In this document: in pieces, positions 8,716 to 18,208 of the stretch
How the letters are laid out: each line of letters begins with the position of its first letter
How positions within the stretch are numbered: position 1 is the first letter of the stretch
NCBI GenBank assembly: GCA_963575745.1
Contig: CAUYUJ010017628.1
Location: forward strand, 1 to 64,000
Reading direction: 5' to 3'
DNA from: Prorocentrum cordatum
Lineage: Eukaryota > Sar > Dinophyceae > Prorocentrales > Prorocentraceae
DNA: 64,000 nucleotides
Notes under the pieces: generated by a model
Databases searched by the model: none
Told to the model about the DNA's origin: nothing
Seen by the model: only the letters and a program-made list of their open reading frames with translations
Made by a program: the position numbers and the translations under genes

Positions 8716-8732
8716 GGGATCGGGACGGGGGG
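8716..8732 (+). promoter_or_regulatory. G-rich tract before the 3' LTR (polypurine tract candidate)
   Basis: A G-rich run ending GGGACGGGGGG directly abuts the 3' LTR, which is the position of the plus-strand primer in LTR retrotransposons. Confidence 0.5.
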
Positions 8733-8909
8733 TGTGTGTGAATCCCCCTACTTTCCTCCTATCTTGCTCATATCCATCGCCCCTTTCGGCTCGGATGCAG
8801 GTACTCGTACTCAGAGGGTGAAGAGGACGACTTCCATCATCCTCATCACGTCTACCTACGGACACTTTGGGGGTGGGTTCGGTCCTTCGGTCCCCCTCCC
8901 CCTCACACA
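8733..8909 (+). repeat. 3' LTR (177 bp)
   Basis: Direct repeat of the 5' LTR with two substitutions and without the 52-bp insert. Confidence 0.9.
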
Positions 8910-8914
8910 GGGAA
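8910..8914. repeat. Target-site duplication GGGAA, right copy
   Basis: Exact repeat of 1763-1767, immediately after the terminal CA of the 3' LTR. Confidence 0.85.
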
Positions 8915-9571
8915 ACAGGTGACCGCAGTGCCCCCTTTCGCCCTTGGGACCGGTGACTTTTCACAGCCTGGCTTAGATATCACGTATTCTAATTCACCCA
9001 AGCAGGTTTTGTCCATCCAGCTGCAGAATAAGAAGCAGGGTCGAATTGTCATGCACGCCACCCGCCCTCTCTTTGAAGAGCATATTGAGGAGCTCCTGCT
9101 TTTCTTCGGCCTCGTCACGGATATCGAGGGCCCCGAGCCGAAGGCCTCGGCGCAGGGGCTTCTTTCGGCGCCAGTGCAGCGCCTCAGTGCACGCGAGTTG
9201 CTTCGCCAGCCCCCGTCGGGCGCTGGCACCTAGCGCGGTGCCCTCGCCGGCCCCGGAGCCGGGTGCGCCCGCGCACCGCTGCGCCAGTTGCGCTCCTGCA
9301 CCTGCGATAGCTTCCCAGCGGGCGCGGACTCGCCCCCCGCGGGGGCGGGTGCCTCTTTCCAGTTGTCCTGCGCTGTCCTCGCTTCGCACTTCTCAGCCCA
9401 GCCGCCGCCCACTGCGGCCGGCACCCAAAGCGGTGTGGCGGTCTGGCCCCGGATCCCCTATGAACCCCATTGGTTGCAACGAGCGGTGTCGAGTGAAAAA
9501 GCTGCAGATGCATAGCGGCGTCGATCGTGCTCATCGTTGTTGCTTGTCGGGCTGGGCCGCGTCGCCCCTTG

Positions 9572-12500
9572 ATGGGTACTGGTCGTAAGACTTGTCCCTT
9601 GCCCCCCCCCTCCGGCGGCCCCCGAGGGCTTCCCGTTGCTCACGATGATGATCCGTCCGCTCCGCGGTGTCGTCCGCCGTCTGCCCCCCTTGGCCGGCCC
9701 CCCCCCGCTCCGCGCCGTTCGTCCCCTTCCTTTCCTCCCCCCCTCCCGCCGGCCGCGCCACCCCTCCCGCCGCCGTTACCAGGGCTCCCCGGCCTCGCCG
9801 TGCATAGCCCCGCCGGAGGCCGCCCGCGCAGGGGCGGAGGCATGTTCGCCGGGGGCGGCGACGCCCCCCTGACACCGCTACGCAACTTAGTGAACCGCTG
9901 GATCGGCGTCGAAACCAGAGGCCTGGAGAGGGGAGCGGCGCTTCGTGACGTGCTCGCCTTGCTTGCTTGTGCCCCCGAGCCGCCGCCGCAGCTTCGCACG
10001 CAAGGGAGTCGCGAGGCTGGGCCTCTCATCGCTCTTGGCCGGCAGCTGCGAGCTTTCCTCGCCGAAGAGGTCGCCCCCCCATTGCGTCCTGCGCGCGGGG
10101 ACTCACCGCCCGTGATCTCGCCGTTCGCGGGCCCAGTGCTGGCTGCCGACGCCGCCGGAGCTCCGGGCCCGCCGTTGGAGTTGTCAAGCCAGCAGCCCTT
10201 GCGCATGGCCGTTTTAAACCCGGGCCGGTGTGGCTTGCTCGCCCTCGGCACAGACGCGCTCTTAGATTGGCGGTTGCAGGCGATGGCGCAGCTTCTGCAC
10301 GATGAGAATATCGATATTTGCATCACCCCCGGTGCGCGATTCCCGCCGGGTGCGGCGCTGCCGGCAGGGTACCCGTACTGTTGGCTGGGCGAACGCTCTG
10401 CTTCGTGGGGCGCTGTCGGGATTTTCTTGCGACCCGAACTGCTTCCGGTAGTCCGCCCGCTGCCTGACGTCTCGTCTGCGCGGGTCCAGTGGTTTGAAGT
10501 TTGGACCTCGTCGAGCGGCGCTACTGCCGCGTCGGGGCCGTCTCTTGTCTTTGCCGCAGTTTACCCAGCGCCAGGCGGCGACGTGGAAACCTGGAGCGCG
10601 ATCCTTGGTGAGCTCACTCGATTGCGCTCGCGCTTTCCGCATGCCTCGTTCCTCGTCGCTGGGGATGCAAATATCCATCTGTCCTACGTCCTTTCGCACC
10701 GCCCGGGGTGCGGCTGCTGCCATTGTCACCAATCCCCGGAAGATCGCGATATCGAGGCGATGCTGTGCGCTGCCTCGCTCATCGCGTGCAACCCGCCGGT
10801 GCCCACGCACGATTCTGGCACGTGCATTGACCTTGTCCTCGCGGACTTGGGCCAACAGATCTCCGTTGCTGTCAAGGAGGCCGTGGCCGTGGCCTCTGAC
10901 CACCGCCTGCTGTGCTGGTCAATGCCGCGCCAGTGTGACCGCTCCGCGCACGTAGGTTTTGGCCGAGTCAGCTGGCGCACTGATTCCCAGTGGGATGACG
11001 CCCTTAGCGCGGTGGAACCGCTTCTCCAATTTGCAGCGTCTGCGGTTGAGCTGTGCGTGCATGCGCCGTGGCTCCGCCCTCCGTGGAGCGGAGGCCAGGC
11101 CTCTGTCGCCCAGCGCCGCGTGCTCCTGGACGTGGCCGCGTGGTCACGTGACGTGCTATACACTCTTGCGGGCCACGCTGCGGGGGTCACCCGTGCGGTG
11201 ACGTCGGCGGCGTCTCGCAAGCGACGCCGGCCCGTTGGGCCAGCCCCGGCGGATTTCTCTGATCACCAGGCTTTTAAGAAAGCGGCCACGCAGGCAGCCT
11301 GGGATGCTAGGAGGGGCGCGGCCCAACGTTTTCTCCACCTTCGGGCTTTGAACCCTGGGGCTGCGGAGCGCTTCCTGTCCTCATTCTTCGCCGGCCAAGA
11401 CAGGTTTGAGATCGCACTCGCCGACCCTGCCACGGGACGGGGATTCAGTGCCGACGAGATGCTCCAAGCCATCGAGCAGGATCTGCAGGCGAGGGCCTCC
11501 AACAACTTTCCACATGACCGTGAGGCATGCCTCGCCACCGCACGGGCGGTGTCCGCCGTTCGCCAGAGCGGCGCGGCTCGTGCTGGCGCCGGTCTCTCCA
11601 CCAGGGGCCGGCGCCTTTACTCCATGGCTGAGCTTGCGGACGTTTTAGAGACATTTAAAGTGGCATCCAGCGCGCTACGCGGCTGTTATGCCTCCGTTAA
11701 GTCACCATGCGTGCAGGGCCGGCGCCTCACGCTAGCGTTGGCGAATCTCTCTAGGTCCTGTGGTCTCACCAGCACATGCTGGTCCGCGAGGCAATTTACA
11801 CCGCTTCACAAGTCGGGCCCCCGCGTGGTGCGTGATGTCGCGTGCCTCCGGCCCATCTCGATCTCCACTGTCATGTCTGCGGTTGTGGACGCCCTCTGGA
11901 CACAGCGCAACCGCTCTGTGCTCACGCAATATTGCGGCGCTGGCCAGCAGGGCGGGGTCGGGGACCCCTTGCTTGTGTTGCTAGCGCTGCTGCTCCACGC
12001 GCAGCTCCGCGGCGCTCAAGGGCTCCCCACGTACTGGGCGCTTACTGACCTTCGCTGGGCCTTTGATGTGGCCTCGCATGATGCCATGCGCCTGTCGTCG
12101 TATCTTGCTGGCGTGGTGGAGGACGAGTGGCTCTTGTTGGATGATTTCATTCAGATGGACATCCAGTTTGTAGCCCTCCAGGGGCTGGCGTCTGAGTTTT
12201 TTCGGCTGCCCTGCGGCACCGCCCAAGGTAAGCGTTTTTCGGCGTATGTGTTTAATGCCGAAGTGAAGTGGCTAGCTGATGCTGTAATGGCTGTCCTGCC
12301 GCAGGGTTGTGCAACCTGGGTTCCGCCGGTCTACCGGCGCGCTTGTCCAGTTGGCGTGGACCCTCCCCCTCCCTTTCCACTCCGCCCCCCTTCACCCCCC
12401 TCCGTCGACGCGGCCGCGGCGATCGCGACTAGCGTCTCCGCAACGGCACTGGGCGAGGGCGCGCCGTGGGCTCGAGCCGCGGCGGAACTGGCCGAGTGGG

Positions 12501-13906
12501 CGTGCGGAGGGGCCACTGAAGCCGATCGTGCCGCAGCCCAGGACGCGCTGGGTGCGGAGCACTTGCAGCCACTGCAGTTCTCTGACGATTTGACTGTCCC
12601 TTGCCCGTCCCCAGGCGCCCTCCGCGCCGTTGTATCTGCCGAGCCAGACTCTGCGTGTAGCCGGTTTGCCCGCGCTGTCCGTGCCGACTTTAATTGCGCC
12701 TCTGGTAAAACAGCGGCCATGGCCGTTGCTGGTAGCCCCGACCCCGGGTGGGTGGGCTGCCCCGTCGTGGACCAGAAGCTGGTGCTTGGCGTTCTCGTTG
12801 ACGCCGAGCTCACCTTTCAACCCCTCCTCCGCGCTGTTTTGGCCCGCGGCCACGCGTTGTTTGAAGCGCTTTTCCACGCTGGGGAGAGCGGCGGATTCGG
12901 CCTCCCCGTCCTTTCTGCGCAGGTCCCCCTCCGCGTCGAGAGCGCTATCTTATACCCTTCTCCTTTTCTGCTCTTGGCCCATCGGGCTGAGTATGAGTTG
13001 AATCGCATGCAGGCCGCGTGGGCTAGGAGGCTCCTGGCGTGCACCACTGGCCCCCCTGTGCCAGGCGAGGTGGTCGTTGCGCAATGCGGCTGGACGTGCC
13101 GGTTGGGCACCCGGATGCTCGAGCGAGCAATCATGGCGCGCGCCCGTCTTTTGGCGCAGCCTCCTGACCACCCCGGCACCCGCATGCTCGCGCTGGCGCG
13201 CCGCCTTACGTGCGCCTCCTGGGCGAGCGCCGTCGCCGCCCGCATGGCGGAGCTCACGCCACCTGTCCTGGACATCGATGTCCACCCAGCTTTCCGCCAC
13301 CCTCTGCGTGGCGCCCAGGGCTCTCTGCAGTTGCGTAGGTCTCTGCTGCGTGACTTCAAACTCCAGGTGGTTCGCCCGGCCCTGCGGGCGCGCGATCGGG
13401 CCGCGTTCCAACGCGCGACCGGCGCCTGCTTGCCCACGCTCGGGATGTCCTTTGCTGTGCTCGTCCCCGAGCCCAACCAGCTACCGATGGCCCTACTTCA
13501 GTTGGATTTTGGGCCACATATGTGGCGCGACTTTCGCATGTGGTCCGTAGCGCGTATGTCCGGGGCATGGCCCCTCCCAGTCCTTGGCGTGCCGTGTCTC
13601 CCCGTCACTCTGGACCGCTGTGCTGCTTGCGGAGCTGCGCAGGTGGACATTGCCCATGCTATTTGCGGCTGCCCCAGGCAGGCCGCGCAGCGTGCCGATT
13701 TGGAGTCTCGCGCCCTGCTCCCGCCGCTATCGCACGCAGCCATGTACATGTACCAGCTCTTCCGCGAGGGGCCGCCGCCTGAAGAGAGGTGGCACCACGT
13801 TCTCTACGTGGCGCGCGCCTTGCACGACTCGATAGGCTCGCGCCCGTTCGAAATTCCTTCCCGACCTGGTGGGGGGCCTGCGGCCCCGCCCCCCAGGGGG
13901 ACTTAA
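9572..13906 (+). CDS. LINE ORF2: endonuclease and reverse transcriptase
   Basis: The frame is open a little further upstream, but the first ATG is at 9572, giving 1,444 residues. Residues 1-200 are Pro/Arg-rich. Residues about 212-450 are an APE-type endonuclease: start of the first strand near 212, GDAN at 364-367, a CIDLVLAD segment, and the terminal SDH with Asp443 and His444. The reverse transcriptase follows. Block A has Asp826 in a D-x5-D context (LTDLRWAFD). The GTAQG block is near 882. The catalytic box reads F-S-D-D at 1003-1006 instead of the common Y/F-A-D-D. A zinc knuckle lies at 1350-1365 (Cys1350, Cys1353, His1362, Cys1365). No RNase H is seen. The frame is intact over its whole length, so the protein may still be functional. 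It copies LINE RNA by target-primed reverse transcription. Confidence 0.87.
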   Translation: MGTGRKTCPLPPPSGGPRGLPVAHDDDPSAPRCRPPSAPLGRPPPAPRRSSPSFPPPLPPAAPPLPPPLPGLPGLAVHSPAGGRPRRGGGMFAGGGDAPLTPLRNLVNRWIGVETRGLERGAALRDVLALLACAPEPPPQLRTQGSREAGPLIALGRQLRAFLAEEVAPPLRPARGDSPPVISPFAGPVLAADAAGAPGPPLELSSQQPLRMAVLNPGRCGLLALGTDALLDWRLQAMAQLLHDENIDICITPGARFPPGAALPAGYPYCWLGERSASWGAVGIFLRPELLPVVRPLPDVSSARVQWFEVWTSSSGATAASGPSLVFAAVYPAPGGDVETWSAILGELTRLRSRFPHASFLVAGDANIHLSYVLSHRPGCGCCHCHQSPEDRDIEAMLCAASLIACNPPVPTHDSGTCIDLVLADLGQQISVAVKEAVAVASDHRLLCWSMPRQCDRSAHVGFGRVSWRTDSQWDDALSAVEPLLQFAASAVELCVHAPWLRPPWSGGQASVAQRRVLLDVAAWSRDVLYTLAGHAAGVTRAVTSAASRKRRRPVGPAPADFSDHQAFKKAATQAAWDARRGAAQRFLHLRALNPGAAERFLSSFFAGQDRFEIALADPATGRGFSADEMLQAIEQDLQARASNNFPHDREACLATARAVSAVRQSGAARAGAGLSTRGRRLYSMAELADVLETFKVASSALRGCYASVKSPCVQGRRLTLALANLSRSCGLTSTCWSARQFTPLHKSGPRVVRDVACLRPISISTVMSAVVDALWTQRNRSVLTQYCGAGQQGGVGDPLLVLLALLLHAQLRGAQGLPTYWALTDLRWAFDVASHDAMRLSSYLAGVVEDEWLLLDDFIQMDIQFVALQGLASEFFRLPCGTAQGKRFSAYVFNAEVKWLADAVMAVLPQGCATWVPPVYRRACPVGVDPPPPFPLRPPSPPSVDAAAAIATSVSATALGEGAPWARAAAELAEWACGGATEADRAAAQDALGAEHLQPLQFSDDLTVPCPSPGALRAVVSAEPDSACSRFARAVRADFNCASGKTAAMAVAGSPDPGWVGCPVVDQKLVLGVLVDAELTFQPLLRAVLARGHALFEALFHAGESGGFGLPVLSAQVPLRVESAILYPSPFLLLAHRAEYELNRMQAAWARRLLACTTGPPVPGEVVVAQCGWTCRLGTRMLERAIMARARLLAQPPDHPGTRMLALARRLTCASWASAVAARMAELTPPVLDIDVHPAFRHPLRGAQGSLQLRRSLLRDFKLQVVRPALRARDRAAFQRATGACLPTLGMSFAVLVPEPNQLPMALLQLDFGPHMWRDFRMWSVARMSGAWPLPVLGVPCLPVTLDRCAACGAAQVDIAHAICGCPRQAAQRADLESRALLPPLSHAAMYMYQLFREGPPPEERWHHVLYVARALHDSIGSRPFEIPSRPGGGPAAPPPRGT

Positions 13907-14490
13907 GCAATTTCACCGCCGCTTGTGGCGCTGGATCCGGTTGGGATCTGACTGCGAGTGGCCTTTGTTCTTTTAAGGGCTGGGCGAGGCTGCCGCGCCC
14001 AGGGGCCCAGTGCAGCCGCGTTGCTCTGTGCGTCTGTGGCGGCGGTCTTCCCCCAAGCCATCTGGCTGCCCAATGCCTGGTGCCTTGTCCCCCCCTTTTT
14101 CTTTTCCTCTTTCGACCGCTCGCGCGGCCTCCTGGCTGCTGTCCGTCCCCGTGCCGCGAGCGGCCGGGGAGGGGGAGGAGCGAACTCTGCCCCCCCCCTT
14201 GCACCCCGCCGCCCGCTGCGCCGCCCCTCCCTTTTTGCCCTCTGAGGTGCCGGTCGGGGAGGGGTCGCACTGGCCGCGAGGCCAGGGCGCCGTTGCCCGC
14301 GGTGGTGCCTGGGCCGACCCACGACGGGGGTGAAAGACCCTTCCCGAGACGGGGTCGGCCCCGCGGCCCTGCCCCGGGAGCGCAGGGGCGGCTGCGACCT
14401 GAGCGGGCCGCGCGCGGGGGGGCGCGCTGGGGCGGCGCGCGCGGTCGCGCGGTGCTCCGGCCCCCGTCGCTGCGGTATGAATGAATGAAA
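13907..14490 (+). other. LINE 3' UTR and tail
   Basis: GC- and pyrimidine-rich sequence follows the ORF2 stop. It has no supportable gene and ends with GAATGAATGAAAA at about 14477-14490, after which a different tandem repeat starts. Confidence 0.55.
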
Positions 14491-14493
14491 ACT

Positions 14494-14880
14494 AATATGA
14501 TTTCCCTGGGGACGCCAAGGATTCCCTAATAGGATTTCCTAGGTATGCTATAGGCTTCCATAGGGATTCTATAGACCACCCTAGAAATTCTGTAGGCCCC
14601 CATCTGGGATCCATTGGCCGCCACAGGAATTTTACAGGCCCCCATGGGAATTTTATAGGCTTCCATCGGATTCTGATGGGCCTCCATAGGAATTCGATGG
14701 GCCTCCATAGGGATTCTATATAGGTCGCCATAGGAATTCTATTGGCTTCCATACAGATCCCATAGGCCTCCACACAAGTTCTATAGATTTCCATAGGAAT
14801 TCGATTGGTACCCATCAACATTCTATTGGCGTCCATGGGAAGACCGTGGGTCTGTTTAGGTTCGGTAAAGGATCTGTATA
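14494..14880. repeat. Degenerate 21-30 bp tandem array
   Basis: Units resembling CCTCCATAGGAATTCTATAGG repeat about 15 times with variable spacing. No gene. It passes directly into the 32-bp array. Confidence 0.75.
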
Positions 14881-15855
14881 AGATCCCATACACTCTGTAT
14901 CGGATCTGTGTAGGACCTTTTACAGTCTTCATAGGATCTGTGTAGGGTCTATACAGTCTTCATCGGATCTGTGTAGGATCCTATACAGTCTGTATCGGAT
15001 CTGTACAGGATCCCTTACAGTCTGTATCGAATCTCTACAGAATCTCGTGCAGTTTGTACCGGATCTGTCTAGGATCCCAGACAGTCTGGATCGGATCTGC
15101 GCAGGATCCCAGACAGTCTGTATCGGATCTGTCTAGGATCTCATACAGTCTGTACCGGATCTCTATAGGATCCTGAACAATCCGCACCGGGTATCTAAAG
15201 GACCCCATACAGTCAGTATCGGATCGCGACAGGATCCCATACAGTCAGTATCGGATTTCTACCGGATCCCATACAGTTTGTATCGGATGTCTATAGGATT
15301 CCATCTAGTCAGTCTCGGATCCCCGCAGGATCCCATGCAGTCAGTATCGGATCTCTACAAGATCCCATGCAGTCAGTATCGGATCTCTACAGGATCCCCT
15401 ACAGTCAGTCTTGGAGCCCCGCAGGATCCCATACAGTCAGTATCGGATCTCTACAGGATCCCATTCAGTTTGTATCGGTTTTGAAAAGGATCCTATACAA
15501 TTTGTATCGGATCTGTATGGGATCCGGTGCAGTCTGCATCGGATCTCTACAGGATCCCATACAGTTTGTATCGGATATGTCTAGGGTCCCAGGCAGTCTG
15601 TATCGGATCTCTGCAGGTGCATCGGATCTGTACAGGATCCCATACAGTCTGTATCGACTCTCTACAGGACCCCATACAGTTTGTATCTGATCTGTAAAGG
15701 ACCCCATACAGGCAGTATCGGATCTCTACCGGATCCCATACAGTTTGTATCGGATCTGTATAGGATCCCATAAAATCTATATCGGATCTCTACAGGATCC
15801 CATACAATCTCTGTCGGATCTGTACAAGATCCCATGCAGTCTGTATCGGATCTGT
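14880..15855. repeat. 32-bp tandem array
   Basis: About 30 copies of a 32-bp unit combine TCGGATCTGTACAGGATCCC with ATACAGTCTGTA. Many copies contain GGATCC. Because 32 is not a multiple of three, peptides in each frame repeat only every 96 bp. No gene. Confidence 0.88.
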
Positions 15856-16060
15856 ATTGAAGCGGCGGCACGCCGGCGCGCATACGTTTGTCACCTACAG
15901 GACCACGTCAAGGTCCGTCAGGGAGTCCAAAGGAGTTCCTGGATTTTTCCCAACCGTTCTGTGGTGTTGGGTCCTCGTTTTGAAGAGACAGCGCCCCGCG
16001 TTCACTCCTTCCTCCCGCTGCCCCCTACCTCCCTCCTCCCTCCCCCCACTATCACGGCGC
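15856..16060. other. Spacer between two satellite arrays
   Basis: Unique-looking sequence with pyrimidine-rich stretches and no supportable gene. Confidence 0.5.
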
Positions 16061-17190
16061 ACCCCGCACACGTTTCGTGGCCCCATAGGGAGCCCCACCG
16101 ACCGCCCCAGTGGCTGCGAGCGCATGGCGGCGCCGCGCTCATTTCGGTACACCCCTCACACGTTTCGTGGCCCCATATGGGGGCTCCACCGAAGGCTCCA
16201 GTGGCTGCGGGCGCATGGCGGCGCCGCACCCATTTCGGCACACCCCTCACACGTTTCGTTGCCCCATAGAGAGTTCCACCGAAAGCTCCAGGGGCTGCGG
16301 GCGCATGGCGGCGCCGCACCCATTTCGGCACACACCTCACACGCTTCGTGGCCCCATAGGGAGCCCCACCGAAGGCCCCAATGGCTGCGGGCGCATGGCG
16401 GCGCCGCGCCCATTTGGGCACACCCCTCACACGTTTCGTGGCCCCATAGGGAGCTCCACCGAAGGCCCCAGTGGCTGCGTTCGCATGGCGGCGCCGCGCA
16501 AATTTCGGCACACCCCTCACTCGTTTCGTGGCCCCATAGGGAGCTCCACCGAAAGCTCCAGTGGCTGCGGGCGCATGGCGGCGCCGCACCCATTTCGGCA
16601 CACCCCTCACACGCTTCGTGGTCCCATAGGGAGCTCCGCCGGAGGCCCCAGTGGCTGCGGGCGCATGGCGGCGCCGCACCCATTTCGGCACACCCCTCAC
16701 ACGTTTCGTGGCTCCACAGGGAGCTCCACCGAAGGCTCCAATGGCTGCGGGCGCTTGCCGGCGCGTTACTCATTTCGGCACACGCCATCACACGTTTCGT
16801 GGCCCCATAGGGGGCCCCACCGAAGGCCCCAGTGGCTGCGGGCGCATGGCGGCGCAGCAGCCATTTCGGTACACCCCTCACACGCTTCGTGGCCCCATAG
16901 GGAGCCCCACCGAACGCCCCAATGGCTGCGGGCGCATGGCGGCGCAGCACACTTTTCGGCACACCCTCACACGTTTCGTGGCACCATAGGGAGCTCCACC
17001 GAAAGCTCCAGTGGCTGCGGGCGCATGGCGGCGCCGCACTCATTTCGGCATACCCTTCACACGCTTCGTGGCCTCATAGGGAGGTTCACCGAAGGGCCCA
17101 GTGCTACCGCCCTACTGCGCCCCGCACGCCCAGGACAGCGTTTCGTGGCACGCCTTTCGTTGCCCCATAAGGAGCCCCACCGAAAGCGGC
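16060..17190. repeat. 90-bp tandem array, about 12 copies
   Basis: The CCCCATAGGGAG element recurs at 16081, 16171, 16262, 16352, 16442, 16532, 16622, 16712, 16803, 16893, 16982 and 17072, so the period is 90 bp with occasional one-base changes. Because 90 is a multiple of three, long frames stay open on both strands (up to 377 codons) and encode a 30-residue repeat. The one-base indels shift these frames, which argues against coding. Confidence 0.88.
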
Positions 17191-17410
17191 ACCCACAAAG
17201 CATTATTCACAATTGCATATGGCGGGGTCCTTCGCCCGGATAATTTGTTTTGGGGGGGGGTGCTGGTTGCTGTTGCTGTTGCTGGGGGGGGAGTTAGAAT
17301 GCGCCCGCGGGGCTTTGAGCGCAGCCTTCGCAATAAGCCGAGGGCGGGTCCGGACGGCTAGAGCTCACGGGGCTCTCACGCGCGCCTTTTCCTTGTTGTT
17401 GTTGTTATTG
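17191..17410. other. Junction between the 90-bp array and the A/B array
   Basis: Contains a G8 run, a short GTTGCT repeat and a (GTT)5 tract at about 17393-17407, where the first A copy starts. No gene. Confidence 0.5.
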
Positions 17411-18168
17411 AACATTATTAATTCTAAAGAATAATTATTGTTGGGACCCCTGGTGCACGGCCCCCCCGCCGCGCCTAGGCCGCAGCTACATTTTCATCAT
17501 TTTTTCGCGAAAGCTTCAGAAAAGTGGATGGGGTCCAGATCCGGTTGTTTTGTTGTAATCCGTTTTCCCTTGCAAAAAACACTATAAAATGACATTTCTT
17601 GTTCTAATATAATCAAATTTCAAGAATCCCTTGCAAAAAATAAGGTAAAGTGGACATTCGCGCGCGCAAGACGAAATCCTTCCAAAAGCTTAGTGTTCGG
17701 AACGATTTTAACATAAAAACATCAAAAAACCAATGGTTTTTCAACAAAAAAATGTCAAAATCTCATCCCGCGCGCTCTTGCGGATTCGTAGGAAACCAAC
17801 ACTTTTTAAACATTTCTGTCAAACGGGCTTTTGCGAGCAACTTTTTCGAACTTCTGCGACAACGGTTGCGCACCTGCCAGGGCCATCATCCCTGTCAAAT
17901 AATACCATGCGGGACACATTCGTTTTTTCTTCGCGCGCGCACGCCGTCGTCGTCGGCCGCGGGGCCCTGAATAGTAGCCACGGTCGTCCGCATGCCACGA
18001 AGTGAAGTGTCCGAACGTCATAGGGCGGGAAGCTGGGTGTGGGTGGTGGCGAAGAGTCGTGTGGATATTTGGTAGAGCTTGCACTGCCCCCCCACAAAGT
18101 GGGGGTATTGGCTGGCGTCGCATGAAAACCCTGGCACTGGTGAGAACACTGAGCGTTCGGGTAAAGTG

Positions 18169-18207
<39 letters not shown>

Positions 18208-18208
18208 G
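17411..18208 (+). repeat. Repeat A, copy 1
   Basis: The copy starts after a (GTT)n tract with an AACATTATT...AATAATTATTGTTGG segment. It continues through a low-GC block with CCCTTGCAAAAAA motifs and ends with a conserved block (GAAGTGAAGTGTCCGAACG, then the hairpin at 18089-18105) and (GTT)n. No coding capacity is convincing. Confidence 0.85.
18089..18105. other. Conserved hairpin of repeat A
   Basis: CCCCCAC, loop AAA, GTGGGGG. The same hairpin is found near the end of every A copy (around 19843, 20700, 30222 with loop GAA, and 31028). Confidence 0.8.

Larger units (their letters stand above)
8106..8732 (+). other. Non-coding 3' part of the LTR element
   Basis: This is a less GC-rich stretch without a supportable gene. 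It contains a hairpin at 8434-8458 and ends in a G-rich tract before the 3' LTR. The integrase and reverse transcriptase of an autonomous element would be expected about here, but no motif of either is visible in any frame. Confidence 0.6.
1768..8909 (+). mobile_element. LTR retrotransposon encoding Gag and protease only
   Basis: The element is 7,142 bp long. It is bounded by direct repeats (1768-1996 and 8733-8909) that begin TGTGTGTGAATCC and end ACACA, and is flanked on both sides by GGGAA. The order is LTR, a primer-site candidate, an upstream ORF (2070-2984), Gag (3237-5627), a protease frame reached by a -1 shift (to 7846), a non-coding 3' part, a G-rich tract and the LTR. The protease and the arrangement recall Ty1/copia-type polyproteins. 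I see no integrase, reverse transcriptase or RNase H in any frame, so it should depend on a partner element to move. Two substitutions in 177 aligned LTR bases indicate a recent insertion. Confidence 0.88.
1409..9233 (+). pseudogene. Small ORF (probable LINE ORF1) split by an LTR retrotransposon
   Basis: Two open segments, 1409-1767 and 8915-9233, belong to one reading frame. If the LTR element and one copy of its GGGAA target duplication are removed, the frame crosses the junction without a shift or stop (codon AA plus A). It then runs to a TAG at 9231-9233, giving about 225 codons from the ATG at 1409. I recognise no domain. The left part is Arg/Pro-rich, then mixed helical (around 1560-1750). 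The right part has a hydrophobic/acidic helix around 9065-9115. It sits about 340 bp upstream of the LINE ORF2 on the same strand, so ORF1 of that LINE is the most likely identity (inference). As it stands the gene is broken by the insertion. Confidence 0.6.
1409..14490 (+). mobile_element. LINE (non-LTR) retrotransposon, carrying a nested LTR element
   Basis: The parts in order are ORF1 candidate (split), a 338-bp inter-ORF region (9234-9571) without a convincing gene, ORF2 (9572-13906), a GC/pyrimidine-rich 3' UTR, and a short GAATGAATGAAAA-like end at about 14477-14490, where unrelated tandem repeats begin. The 5' end is not defined; it could extend upstream to include 50-1288 or beyond the window. 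I could not find a target-site duplication because the 5' boundary is unknown. The endonuclease-RT-zinc knuckle order without RNase H fits LINE clades that use an APE-type endonuclease. Confidence 0.7.

Noticed and set aside
14880-15855. CRISPR array
   Set aside because: The 32-bp units abut without unique spacers, are diverged, and the region is eukaryotic satellite DNA.
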